Below, piece by piece: positions 1 through 8,576 of a stretch of DNA of 64,000 bases. The position numbers and the translations under genes are program-made. The notes under the pieces are model-generated. The model searched no databases. It was not told the DNA's origin and was given only the letters and a program-made list of their open reading frames with translations. The number at the start of each line of letters is the position of its first letter. Positions within the stretch are counted from its first letter, which is position 1. Source of the DNA: JAFGAS01 sp963809875 (lineage in GTDB: Bacteria > Desulfobacterota > Zymogenia > Zymogenales > Zymogenaceae); NCBI GenBank assembly GCA_963809875.1, contig CAWELC010000007.1, forward strand, positions 558,001-622,000. The letters are read 5' to 3'.

Positions 1-96
1 CCCGCCGGCCATCCCGATCCGGTCGCCGGACTTGATGACGGAGACGGCCTTTTCGGCGGTTACGAGTTTCTTCTTGTAGTCTTCCTGCCAGTCCAT
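1..96 (-). CDS. Acetyl-CoA hydrolase/CoA-transferase family, N-terminal fragment
   Basis: Only the first 32 codons lie in the window and the gene runs off the left edge. The start reads MDWQEDYKKKLVTAEKAV and continues to SGDRIGMAGG, which resembles the N-terminus of acetate CoA-transferase / 4-hydroxybutyrate CoA-transferase proteins. Those enzymes move CoA between acetate and other acyl groups in the cytoplasm. A strong ribosome-binding site (AAAGGAGAA on the minus strand, about 101-109) supports the ATG at 94-96. The gene is divergent from the exported protein that follows. The family call rests on this short stretch only, so the substrate cannot be given. Confidence 0.6.
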   Translation of the reverse strand, partial: MDWQEDYKKKLVTAEKAVSVIKSGDRIGMAGG

Positions 97-371
97 ATCG
101 TTCTCCTTTATCTGTCGAAATAGGAACGTGAATATACCGGTGTACCTGCCGAGACGATCTCGTTATGAGCGGCACGGCTAGAGTATATCTCAATAGGCCG
201 TCCGTGCGCAAGTAGTTAAAACGGCAAAATAGTCCGGATTCTATATTAACGAAAGGAAATATAGAGAATAACGCCGGCATCTCCCGCAACACCCCCGGCG
301 ACGTTTCTTTTTGTTGACTCTTGAGGCGATCCCTGATATCCTTCCTAAACGATGCAGGGAAGGAAGTAGTG

Positions 372-1079
372 GTGAGACTCGCTCGAATTATTCTGATCGT
401 ACTGGCGGCATCGATCGTCGGGGGCGGCTACTGCCCTGCCTCGGCGTCGGCCGCCGACCTCGTTGCCACAGCCAACAAGAACCTCGCGCTGACGGCCGAG
501 GCGCTGATCGCCGCCAAGGGCGAGGCCCGAACGTTCACGTACGGCCCTATTGCCGACGACGAGAATAACCGGGGCGTCTTTCGGGTGCCGGCCGCGATCG
601 CCGAGCTGACGGGTCTCGATTTTGTATCGCTTGCCGTCATACAGCATCACGGCGGAGATGTGGCCCTTTTTGCCGCCGTGAGTGATCTTCCGAACGGTTT
701 TGGCGGCAAATCTGAAGCGCTCAAAATTCTCGCCCGGCGACAGCTCATCTACTTCGAACGCCCCTATTTTGAGAACTACTTCCGCGACGTCTCTCAGGAC
801 GATCCCCGGGCATACGCCGGCGTCGTCGCGGCGGAGCTCTGGGAGGCTTTCAGGACCGAATACGGAGATCTCTCATCCACCGATCCCGATGTCCTTGGAA
901 ATCAGTACCCGGAGGCCGCCGACGCGTCCGAGATCATCGGCGTCGATCTCGTCCCGCTGGCCGGGATCAGGGCCGTGGGAGGGATTTCGGGACTCAATGA
1001 ATTTCTCATCCTCATGCCGGATACGCTGCCCGGAAAGGATGAGGCCATCGAAGCACTCTCAAAAGCGAAGAAGAAATAG
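372..1079 (+). CDS. Exported protein of unknown function
   Basis: A 235-residue protein that I do not recognise. I chose the GTG at 372 over an in-frame TTG at 321. The GTG is preceded by AGGAAG and yields a standard Sec signal peptide: MRLAR, a hydrophobic stretch, then a likely cleavage after SASA. The mature part is soluble-looking, has no membrane segment, and ends in a Lys-rich tail (KAKKK). It contains no catalytic motif I can name. It ends 3 bp before purL, so the two could be co-transcribed, but no functional link is evident. A periplasmic location is inferred from the signal peptide alone. Confidence 0.6.
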   Translation: MRLARIILIVLAASIVGGGYCPASASAADLVATANKNLALTAEALIAAKGEARTFTYGPIADDENNRGVFRVPAAIAELTGLDFVSLAVIQHHGGDVALFAAVSDLPNGFGGKSEALKILARRQLIYFERPYFENYFRDVSQDDPRAYAGVVAAELWEAFRTEYGDLSSTDPDVLGNQYPEAADASEIIGVDLVPLAGIRAVGGISGLNEFLILMPDTLPGKDEAIEALSKAKKK

Positions 1080-1082
1080 CCA

Positions 1083-4067
1083 ATGGCACACCGGATAGAG
1101 GTGGGGTTGCTGCCTGACGTGCGCGACGCCCACGGCGAGAAGACGGCGCGGCGCATACGGGAAGACCTGAAGATCGACGTGTCGCGGGTCCGGGTCATTT
1201 CCGTCTACACGGTGGACGCCCGGCTCGCTCCCGATGAGCTTTCCAACATCGCCGCCAACCTCCTGGTCGACCCGATCATCCAACACGCCACCGTCGATCT
1301 GCCCCTGGCAGGCGCCGAGGAGTTCGATTACGCCGTCGAGGTCGGCTTCCTCCCGGGCGTTACCGATAACGTCGGAAGGACCGCCCGAGAGGGAATCTCC
1401 CTCATCTACCCGGACCGGCTCTCTCCCGAACAGAAGGTCTATGCCTCGCTCCAGTATCTTATCTCGGCTCCAATTGACCGCCCCGAAATCGAGCGAATCG
1501 CCACGGGGCTTTTGGGAAACCCCCTTATTCAGCGGTTTGTCATCCTGGACAGAAAAGCCTTTGTCGCCGCGGGCGGGATCGCCCCTTCCGTCCCGAAGGT
1601 ATCCGGCAGCCACGATCGCACCGTGACCGAGATCGATCTTTCGGTCGGAGACGACGAGCTGATGCGGATCAGCCGGGAGGGGGTGCTGGCGTTGTCGCTT
1701 GCCGAGATGAAGGCGATCAAGGACTATATCGCCCGGGAAGCGGCCCAGCCCCACCGCGGCGGGGTCGGCCTCGGCGTGAGGATCACCGACGTGGAGCTCG
1801 AGATTATCGCCCAGACCTGGTCCGAGCACTGCAAGCACAAGATATTCAACGCCGTCATCGACTACGAGGACGGCAGCGGAAAGTCCGAGAGGATCGAGAG
1901 CCTCTTTGACACCTACATTAAGGGGGCGACCGACTCCGTCAGGAAGGCCAAGGGCACGGGCGACTTCTGTCTCTCGGTCTTCAAGGATAACGCGGGGGTC
2001 ATCTCGTTTGACGACGACTACAACCTTGTTTTCAAGGTGGAAACCCACAACAGCCCCTCCGCGCTGGACCCCTACGGGGGTGCGCTGACCGGAATTGTCG
2101 GGGTGAACCGTGACCCGTTCGGGACCGGGCTGGGCTCCCGGCTGATCTTCAACACGGATGTCTTTTGCTTCGCGAACCCCTTCTTTGCCGGTGAGATCCC
2201 CCCGCGTCTGCTGCACCCCAAAAGGGTCTACGAGGGCGTCCGAGAGGGGGTGGAGCACGGCGGAAACAAGAGCGGCATACCCACGGTCAACGGCTCTATC
2301 GTGTTCGACGACCGCTTCCTCGGAAAGCCGCTGGTCTACTGCGGCACGGGCGGGATCATGCCCAAGACGATTAACGGCAAGCCCTCCCACGAGAAGCGGG
2401 CGCTGCCCGGCGACCTCATCGTCATGACCGGCGGGCGCATCGGCAAGGACGGGATCCACGGCGCGACCTTTTCGTCCGAGGAGCTGCACGAGGGATCGCC
2501 GGCCACCGCGGTGCAGATCGGGGACCCGATCACCCAGAAGCGGATGACCGATATGCTGCTGGTCGCCCGCGACCGGGGGCTCTACAACTCGATCACCGAC
2601 AACGGGGCGGGGGGGCTTTCGTCGTCCGTGGGCGAGATGGCCCGGGACACCGGGGGATGCGTCCTCTATCTCGATCGGGCGCCCCTCAAGTACGAGGGAC
2701 TGCGCCCCTGGGAGATACTCCTCTCGGAGGCCCAGGAGAGGATGACGCTGGCGGTGCCCCCGGATCATATCGACGAGTTCATGGCGCTCGCCCGTCAGAT
2801 GGATGTCGAGGCGACACTGCTGGGTGAATTCACCCAGACAGGGCGCTTTCACGTCCAGTTCGAAGGAAAGACGGTCGCCTATCTCGACATGGAGTTTCTC
2901 CACGAGGAAAACCCGTCCATGTGCCTCTCGGCCCGGTGGAGACGACCCGTTCATCCTGAGCCCGATTTCGCGCCCCCGGCGGACCTGAAACGGGAGCTGC
3001 TGGCGATGCTCTCGCGCCTGAACGTGGCCAGCAAGGAGTCCGTGGTGCGCCAGTATGACCACGAAGTGCAGGCCACCAGCGTTATCAAGCCGCTTGTGGG
3101 CATCGGGGGAATCGGTCCCTCGGACGCCGCCGTCATCCGGCCGATCCTCGACCGGGACGAAGGCGTGGTGATTGCCCACGGAATCTGTCCGAAATATTCC
3201 GACATCGACACCTACCATATGGCGACAAACGCCGTGGACGAGGCGGTCCGGAACGCCGTGGCCGTCGGCGGGGACGTGGACTATCTGGCGGGGCTTGACA
3301 ACTTCTGCTGGTGCGATCCGGTCACCTCGGAAAAGACCCCGGACGGCGATTACAAGCTCGCCCAGCTGGTCCGCGCGAACCGCGGGCTCTACGACATCAC
3401 CACCGCCTACGGAGTCCCCCTGATCTCGGGAAAGGACAGCATGAAGAACGACTATCAGATCGGCGACACGAAGATATCGATCCCCCCGACGATCCTCTTT
3501 TCAGTCATCGGAAAGATGGCCGACGTGAGGCGCGCCGTCACCATGGACGCCAAGCGCCCGGGAGACCTCGTGTATCTCCTGGGGTTGACGAAAGCGGAGC
3601 TGGGGGGATCGGAATACCTGGCTTGCCGGGGATTGGTCGGCAATACGGTCCCGGTCGTGGATATCGCCACTAACCTGAGGCGCTACCGGGCGCTGGCCCG
3701 GGCCATACATAACGGGCTTGCCGCTTCCGTCCATGACCTTTCCGACGCCGGGCTGGGGACGGCTCTGGCCGAGAGTGCTCTTGCCGGCGACCTGGGGATG
3801 GAAATCGAGCTCGGCAACGTCGCGTGCGAAGGGGTCGATCGGGACGATTTTCTCCTCTTTTCGGAGTCGGCCGGCCGCTTCGTGGTGACCGTGAGGCCCC
3901 AGGACGCCGAGGCGTTCGAGAAGGCGATGGCCGGAACCGTCTGCGCCCGGGTCGGCCGGGTAACGGAAGAAAGGCGCCTGGTCGTGCGGGGGCTTTCGGG
4001 AAAAGTCGTGATCGATTGTGCGCTCAACGATATGTGGGAGGCATGGCGGCGCCCGCTCATGTTTTGA
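1083..4067 (+). CDS. purL: Phosphoribosylformylglycinamidine synthase, PurS-PurS-PurL fusion
   Basis: This enzyme catalyses the ATP- and glutamine-dependent conversion of FGAR to FGAM, step 4 of de novo purine synthesis. The 994-residue protein begins with two PurS-like repeats. Residues about 1-80 carry GLLPDVRD and about 85-160 carry GFLPGVTD; each is followed by a region ending in a NPLIQ/DPIIQ-type strand. A PurL body follows with KVETHNSPSALDPYGGA (the ATP/FGAR site), TDNGAGGLSSS, GKDSMKND and SVHDLSDAGLG. There is no glutaminase domain; that is encoded separately by purQ just downstream. In many bacteria PurS is a free subunit of about 80 residues, so here it is fused and duplicated. 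The start is 3 bp after the preceding gene. Confidence 0.95.
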   Translation: MAHRIEVGLLPDVRDAHGEKTARRIREDLKIDVSRVRVISVYTVDARLAPDELSNIAANLLVDPIIQHATVDLPLAGAEEFDYAVEVGFLPGVTDNVGRTAREGISLIYPDRLSPEQKVYASLQYLISAPIDRPEIERIATGLLGNPLIQRFVILDRKAFVAAGGIAPSVPKVSGSHDRTVTEIDLSVGDDELMRISREGVLALSLAEMKAIKDYIAREAAQPHRGGVGLGVRITDVELEIIAQTWSEHCKHKIFNAVIDYEDGSGKSERIESLFDTYIKGATDSVRKAKGTGDFCLSVFKDNAGVISFDDDYNLVFKVETHNSPSALDPYGGALTGIVGVNRDPFGTGLGSRLIFNTDVFCFANPFFAGEIPPRLLHPKRVYEGVREGVEHGGNKSGIPTVNGSIVFDDRFLGKPLVYCGTGGIMPKTINGKPSHEKRALPGDLIVMTGGRIGKDGIHGATFSSEELHEGSPATAVQIGDPITQKRMTDMLLVARDRGLYNSITDNGAGGLSSSVGEMARDTGGCVLYLDRAPLKYEGLRPWEILLSEAQERMTLAVPPDHIDEFMALARQMDVEATLLGEFTQTGRFHVQFEGKTVAYLDMEFLHEENPSMCLSARWRRPVHPEPDFAPPADLKRELLAMLSRLNVASKESVVRQYDHEVQATSVIKPLVGIGGIGPSDAAVIRPILDRDEGVVIAHGICPKYSDIDTYHMATNAVDEAVRNAVAVGGDVDYLAGLDNFCWCDPVTSEKTPDGDYKLAQLVRANRGLYDITTAYGVPLISGKDSMKNDYQIGDTKISIPPTILFSVIGKMADVRRAVTMDAKRPGDLVYLLGLTKAELGGSEYLACRGLVGNTVPVVDIATNLRRYRALARAIHNGLAASVHDLSDAGLGTALAESALAGDLGMEIELGNVACEGVDRDDFLLFSESAGRFVVTVRPQDAEAFEKAMAGTVCARVGRVTEERRLVVRGLSGKVVIDCALNDMWEAWRRPLMF

Positions 4068-4173
4068 TAACGGGGCCGTCGCGCCGAAAGACACAGGGCC
4101 CTGGAAGCCGCCGGCCAAGCGCCCGCGACGTCCGGGAAAACGGATGACATCCCATTTCGCTAACTGAGATACT

Positions 4174-4995
4174 ATGCTAACCCAGGTACGCGCTATCACC
4201 ATATCCGGCAACGGCACCAACTGCGAGATCGAGACGTCTTTCGCGTTCAAGCTTGCGGGGGCCGAGGTCTCCGACATCGTGCATATCAGCCGAATCGTGG
4301 CCGGCGAGGTGAAGCTCGACGACTACCAGATACTGGCGCTGGCGGGGGGATTCCTGGACGGTGACGACCTCGGCGCGGCCAAGGCGATGGCAAACCGGAT
4401 GAAGTTCGCCAGGGTAGCGAAATCGGGCGAGCGGCTGCTGGACGTGCTCCTCCGATTTGTGGACCGGAAGAAGCTGGTCCTGGGCATCTGCAACGGGTTT
4501 CAGCTGATGGTCAAGATCGGGCTTCTGCCGGCTCTCGACGGTACGTACGGGACACAATCGGTCACGATCACAAACAACGACTCGGGCCGGTTCGAGGATC
4601 GCTGGGTGCGGCTTGCCGCCGATCCGAAATCACCGTCGGTCTTCACCCGGGGGATCACCCGGATCATGCTTCCGGTCCGCCACGGAGAAGGGAAGTTCGT
4701 GGCGCCCCAGGGGGTGCTCTCGGACATGGAGGCCAATAACCTCATCACCTTCCGATACGTCGACGATACGTATGCGCCCACCATGTCCTATCCCCTCAAC
4801 CCCAACGGTTCCATCTCTTCGGTCGCGGGGATCAGCGACCAGACGGGCCGGGTCATGGCCCTGATGCCCCACCCGGAGGGGTACCTCTTTCGGACCCAGC
4901 ACCCGACGTGGACAAGAGGAGGCGTACCCGAGGAGGGAATGGGGCTCATGGTCTTCAGAAACGCCGTGCGATATGTCCGGGAAACCCTCCTCTGA
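4174..4995 (+). CDS. purQ: Phosphoribosylformylglycinamidine synthase glutaminase subunit
   Basis: PurQ hydrolyses glutamine and channels ammonia to PurL. The 273-residue protein has the class I amidotransferase layout. The nucleophile elbow is LGICNGFQLM (Cys near residue 109), and the His-Glu pair sits in MPHPEGYLF near the C-terminus. The N-terminal SGNGTNCEIET and GGFLDGDDLG segments match the PurQ family, although many members have GGFSYGD at the second site. It lies 106 bp downstream of the purL fusion. That gap contains no gene and no clear terminator, so the pair is probably one transcript. The length is near that of other long PurQ proteins. Confidence 0.93.
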   Translation: MLTQVRAITISGNGTNCEIETSFAFKLAGAEVSDIVHISRIVAGEVKLDDYQILALAGGFLDGDDLGAAKAMANRMKFARVAKSGERLLDVLLRFVDRKKLVLGICNGFQLMVKIGLLPALDGTYGTQSVTITNNDSGRFEDRWVRLAADPKSPSVFTRGITRIMLPVRHGEGKFVAPQGVLSDMEANNLITFRYVDDTYAPTMSYPLNPNGSISSVAGISDQTGRVMALMPHPEGYLFRTQHPTWTRGGVPEEGMGLMVFRNAVRYVRETLL

Positions 4996-5122
4996 CGCGG
5001 CCGTCCTACAGGAGATCCGCACCCGGCGAGGGGGTCGGCGGCGAGAGGCGCGCGGCCGCTGGGGCCGGGCGAGCAATCGCACAAATTGCAGAGATTATTC
5101 CTCCTGCCGCTCTTTATATTTC

Positions 5123-5153
5123 TTGACAAACCCGATATTTCATGTTTTATTAA
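5123..5153 (+). promoter_or_regulatory. Candidate promoter for rpmH
   Basis: A perfect TTGACA at 5123-5128 is followed by an AT-rich stretch with TATTAA at 5148-5153, a spacing of 19 bp. A looser TTATTA at 18 bp is also possible. It lies about 90 bp upstream of rpmH in an otherwise GC-rich region. The -35 is strong and the -10 is approximate. Confidence 0.55.
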
Positions 5154-5243
5154 AGCTTTACGTTTTTTAGAAACTTTACGCGGGACTCGCCCGAGAATAA
5201 GCTCACCGATTTTGCCGGTGAACGCGGATAGAGGAATTGAGCC

Positions 5244-5378
5244 ATGAAAAGGACCTATCAACCGAGCAGGCTGAAACGAAAGAGAACCCACGGGTTCCTG
5301 AAAAGAATGAGCACGGCTAACGGCCGGAACGTCATTCGTCGCAGAAGGGCTAAGGGGAGAAAGAAACTTTCCGCATAA
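5244..5378 (+). CDS. rpmH: 50S ribosomal protein L34
   Basis: A 44-residue, very basic protein with the near-invariant L34 pattern: MKRTYQPSRLKRKRTHGF, then a RMSTANGRNVIRRRRAKGRKKL-type tail. It is a structural component of the large ribosomal subunit. GAGG at 5231-5234 provides the ribosome-binding site. Its place ahead of rnpA, yidC and jag is the widely conserved near-origin order. The usual tight rpmH-rnpA spacing is broken here by a 383-bp gap. Confidence 0.98.
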   Translation: MKRTYQPSRLKRKRTHGFLKRMSTANGRNVIRRRRAKGRKKLSA

Positions 5379-5761
5379 CCGGAACACTCGTCGGGATATC
5401 CCGGGAAATTATATGGTCCTGTGGGCGAGCCTTTCTTCACCGGACGCGCACTCATCGACTCAGTGAATTGATGAGCGCCGGGCAGACAGGATTCCCGGAG
5501 GTTGCCCGTGCCCGCCGGTTTTATCCCCCCCTTCTCGCCTCGTCTTTTCTCTCCTCTTGCTTTTCTCATCAGTCACCAGGGGGATGCCCTTCTTGATGAA
5601 AGGGCCTGAGTCTTATCAAACCGGCCCTTCCCGCTAATGGGACGATCGCGCGCGGCATGACATCCTGAGCGGGTCGTCAGCGCTCATGCTGCCGATCCCC
5701 GGGAAGGCCGATCGCGGTTCTCCCCACACCGTAAACAGGGGATGGACCGGCCCGAAAGGCA
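5379..5761. other. Unusually long rpmH-rnpA spacer
   Basis: No gene is seen in these 383 bp. Short inverted repeats occur, for example GCGCACTCATC with GATGAGCGC around 5444-5477. The rpmH and rnpA genes are normally almost adjacent, so the spacer is longer than expected. yidD, often found after rnpA, is also missing from the block. Confidence 0.5.
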
Positions 5762-6166
5762 TTGGTGGAAAAACAGACCTTCACCAAGAGGGACCGTATC
5801 AGGAGTAAGAGTGACTTTGAACGGCTCAAGAAGGGCGGGGTCCGATTTACCGACGACATCCTCCTGCTGGTTGTGCAGCCCACCGACCTCGGCTTTCCCC
5901 GCCTGGGAATCGCGGTGCCCAAGCGGGTTGGAGGCGCCGTAGTGCGTAACAGAATGAAGCGACTTATCAGGGAGACTTTTCGCCTCAACCGGGATTTCCT
6001 CCCTCGATCGATAGACCTTCTGGTTGTCGTGAGAAGAGTGCCCGACTCCCCAACCCTCGACGAATTTCGCGGTCGGATTCTCTCTCTCCTGTCGCGTTAT
6101 CGGGAGCCGAACGGAACAGCCGGGCGGTCCCGAACGGAAAGTCGGACGGATAAAGGGACGGCATAG
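5762..6166 (+). CDS. rnpA: Ribonuclease P protein component
   Basis: This protein subunit of RNase P assists the catalytic RNA in maturing tRNA 5' ends. The 134-residue product has FTKRDRIRSKSDFERL at the N-terminus and the RNase P signature region AVVRNRMKRLIRETFRLN, which supplies the conserved basic RNR-type motif. The start is either TTG 5762 or GTG 5765, both behind a weak AAAGG; the family N-terminus fits either. The last 20 or so residues (Gly/Arg/Ser-rich) are poorly conserved. It is followed by yidC after 50 bp. Confidence 0.93.
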   Translation: MVEKQTFTKRDRIRSKSDFERLKKGGVRFTDDILLLVVQPTDLGFPRLGIAVPKRVGGAVVRNRMKRLIRETFRLNRDFLPRSIDLLVVVRRVPDSPTLDEFRGRILSLLSRYREPNGTAGRSRTESRTDKGTA

Positions 6167-6216
6167 CACCGTCAATGAAACAGTAAACTCATAGAGTATT
6201 CGGAGGCACTCGCTAT

Positions 6217-7854
6217 ATGGATAAGAAAACAGTATTGGCCATCGCCCTTTCTTTCCTGGTGCTGGTCGTTTGGCAGCTCTTCCTGGCCAAACCGGCGCCA
6301 AAGCCGGGCGAAGAGGCGGTCAAGACACCGCAGGGAAAGGTTGAGGAAGTTACCCCCTCACCCGCGACCACGCCTCTCAAGGAAGAGATCGCCGTCGTTG
6401 AGAAACAGACGCCGGCCGTTCCGGAAGGGACAACGGCGCCCAGAGAGATCGTCGTAGAGGGCCCGCTCTATACCGCCACGATCGACACCGCGGGAGGAAG
6501 GATCGCCCACTTCACGCTTTCACAATATAAAGACACCATCAAAGAAGACTCCCCTCCCGTGGATCTCGTCAGTAAAGAAGCATCGATGCTCTCTCCTCGG
6601 CTTAACTTCGACACGTCTGTCGGCAGCTTCACCGATGACGTCGTCTATAGCTGCCCATCGGAAGACAAGATCGTGGTTGGCGGGCAGGAAAAAAAAGCGC
6701 TTACCCTCACCTACACGGGAAAACAGTTCAGGGTTGAAAAGATCTACACCTTTTATCCGGATAAATATACCGTCGGATTTGACGTTATCGTCACCAACCT
6801 CACCGATCAGAACACGGCCGGAGACATGAGCGTATCCATTTTTGACTATGTGGATGTCTCCAAGAAATCGTGGAGCATATTCGGGAGCTACGAGTATCCC
6901 TCAAACTATCTCGTCTATGTCGACAAATCCCTCAAGAAGGGCTCGTCCAAGGGCGTTAAGGTGGATAAGCCGGAAAAGATACCCGGTACGGCCACCTGGT
7001 TTGGATTTGATACGAAATACTTCCTGACGGGCCTCATAACCGATAGCCTGAAGGGATCGGAAGTCGAGATTGTCCGTTCGAGCGATAGTCTGGCCACGGG
7101 GACCGTCACCCTGTCCGACGTGTCTTTTCCCGCCGGAGGCCAGGTCAAGAAAGACATGACCATGTACTTCGGCCCCAAAGAGGCCGACATTATGGATCGG
7201 GTGGGGTATTCACTGTCGTCGGCCATCGACTACGGTTTCTTCGGCTTTCTGTCGATTCCCCTGGTCTGGTTGCTGACCTTTTTCTATTCCATTTTCAAGA
7301 ATTACGGCGTTGCGATCATCCTGCTGACGGTCGTGGTGCGGATCGTTCTGTATCCCTTCACCTATAAATCAATGAAGTCGATGAAGGAGATGCAGAAGAT
7401 CCAGCCACTGATGATGGAACTGAGGGAAAAGTACAAGAACGATAAGGAGAAGATGAATCAGGAGGTCATGCGCCTGTACCAGACTCATAAGATCAATCCG
7501 CTGGGAGGGTGTCTGCCGCTTCTGTTGCAGCTGCCGATTTTCATCGCCCTCTATAAGGCGCTTTATGTGGCCATACAGCTCAGACAGTCCCCTTTCATTT
7601 TCTGGATCAAGGACCTGGCGGAGATGGATCCCTACTACGTCACCCCGATCATTATGGGTGCGTCGTATTTCGTTCAGCAAAAGCTGACCCCGACGAGCAT
7701 GGACCCCACGCAGCAGAAGATCATGCTCTTCATGCCCGTCATCTTCACGGTGATATTTCTCAACCTGCCGGCGGGGCTCGTGCTCTACTTCTTTGTGAGC
7801 AACCTTCTGTCAATCGCCCAGCAGCTCTATATGAACAAATTCGTGAAGGATTAG
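6217..7854 (+). CDS. yidC: Membrane protein insertase YidC
   Basis: YidC inserts and folds inner-membrane proteins, alone or with Sec; subunits of ATP synthase are classic clients. The 545-residue protein has an N-terminal transmembrane anchor (residues about 6-24), a large periplasmic domain of beta-sandwich type (about 80-345), and the conserved C-terminal insertase core with five membrane segments. The core contains KNYGVAIILLTVVVRIVLYP, then SMKEMQKIQPLM and NPLGGCLPLLLQLPIF. The long periplasmic domain is typical of Gram-negative bacteria. It is followed 9 bp later by khpB/jag, as in many genomes. Confidence 0.97.
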   Translation: MDKKTVLAIALSFLVLVVWQLFLAKPAPKPGEEAVKTPQGKVEEVTPSPATTPLKEEIAVVEKQTPAVPEGTTAPREIVVEGPLYTATIDTAGGRIAHFTLSQYKDTIKEDSPPVDLVSKEASMLSPRLNFDTSVGSFTDDVVYSCPSEDKIVVGGQEKKALTLTYTGKQFRVEKIYTFYPDKYTVGFDVIVTNLTDQNTAGDMSVSIFDYVDVSKKSWSIFGSYEYPSNYLVYVDKSLKKGSSKGVKVDKPEKIPGTATWFGFDTKYFLTGLITDSLKGSEVEIVRSSDSLATGTVTLSDVSFPAGGQVKKDMTMYFGPKEADIMDRVGYSLSSAIDYGFFGFLSIPLVWLLTFFYSIFKNYGVAIILLTVVVRIVLYPFTYKSMKSMKEMQKIQPLMMELREKYKNDKEKMNQEVMRLYQTHKINPLGGCLPLLLQLPIFIALYKALYVAIQLRQSPFIFWIKDLAEMDPYYVTPIIMGASYFVQQKLTPTSMDPTQQKIMLFMPVIFTVIFLNLPAGLVLYFFVSNLLSIAQQLYMNKFVKD

Positions 7855-7863
7855 GATTCTCCT

Positions 7864-8511
7864 ATGGCCGATTCAACCCAAACCGAAATCATCGTCGAGG
7901 GAAACGACCTCGAAGACGCACTGACGGCCGCCTCCGGGCAGCTTGACGTCGATCGTAACGGCCTCGAGTACCGGGTTATCGACTCGGATATCGGGGGCAT
8001 CCTCGGGCTCTTTAAGAAAAAGAAGATCACCATCAAGGCTTGGCGGCGGGATATCGGCCGCTCCCCCCAGGATGCCGACCGGTTTCTGCAGGAAATCCTC
8101 TCTCGTATGGGGATCAACGCCCGCATTACGACCAAGGAGACCGCCGACGGCCTCATCCTCACCATCGACGGGGACAGGGACGGGCTGGTTATCGGCAGAC
8201 GGGGCCAGACGCTGGACGCGCTCCAGTATATTGTCAACCGCTATATGCAGCGGGATCAGACCAGAAAGGTCAGGGTGATCCTCGACTGTGAGGGGTATCG
8301 GCGCAAACGGGAACAGGCTATCGTACGAATGGCCCAGAGCATCGCCAAGAAGGCCAAACGGTCCGGCAAGCCCGTGGCGGCCCAGCCGATGGACTCCAGC
8401 GAGCGCCGGCTCTTTCACCTGGCCCTTAAGTCCGACAGGGAGTTGCGCACCGAGAGCCATGGGGAGGGCGACAAGCGCAAGGTGGTCGTCTACCCCGTTA
8501 AGAGGGGATAG
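7864..8511 (+). CDS. khpB: RNA-binding protein KhpB/Jag (Jag_N-KH-R3H)
   Basis: A 215-residue cytoplasmic RNA-binding protein. The N-terminal Jag domain ends in GILGLFKKKKITI. A KH domain follows with GLVIGRRGQTLDALQYIVN as its GxxG-type loop, and an R3H domain ends the protein with SSERRLFHLALKSD and TESHGEGDKRKVVVYP. KhpB partners with KhpA in other bacteria and affects cell elongation and division; that role is family knowledge. The gene is directly downstream of yidC and is closed by a clear intrinsic terminator at 8535-8566. Confidence 0.95.
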   Translation: MADSTQTEIIVEGNDLEDALTAASGQLDVDRNGLEYRVIDSDIGGILGLFKKKKITIKAWRRDIGRSPQDADRFLQEILSRMGINARITTKETADGLILTIDGDRDGLVIGRRGQTLDALQYIVNRYMQRDQTRKVRVILDCEGYRRKREQAIVRMAQSIAKKAKRSGKPVAAQPMDSSERRLFHLALKSDRELRTESHGEGDKRKVVVYPVKRG

Positions 8512-8534
8512 GGTTGGATACCCCTAAGCCTCCG

Positions 8535-8566
8535 AAGGCCCCTCGTGACGCGCAGGGGCCTTTTTT
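8535..8566 (+). terminator. Intrinsic terminator after khpB
   Basis: AAGGCCCCT pairs with AGGGGCC across a 10-nt loop and is followed directly by six T residues at 8561-8566. It ends only 10 bp before the mnmE start codon, leaving little room for a separate promoter or ribosome-binding site. Confidence 0.85.
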
Positions 8567-8576
8567 GCGTGGTGCC

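Noticed and set aside
1059..3218. A 719-codon open frame antisense to purL
   Set aside because: It has the codon pattern expected from the shadow of a GC-rich gene, no recognisable domain, and lies wholly opposite a well-supported enzyme.
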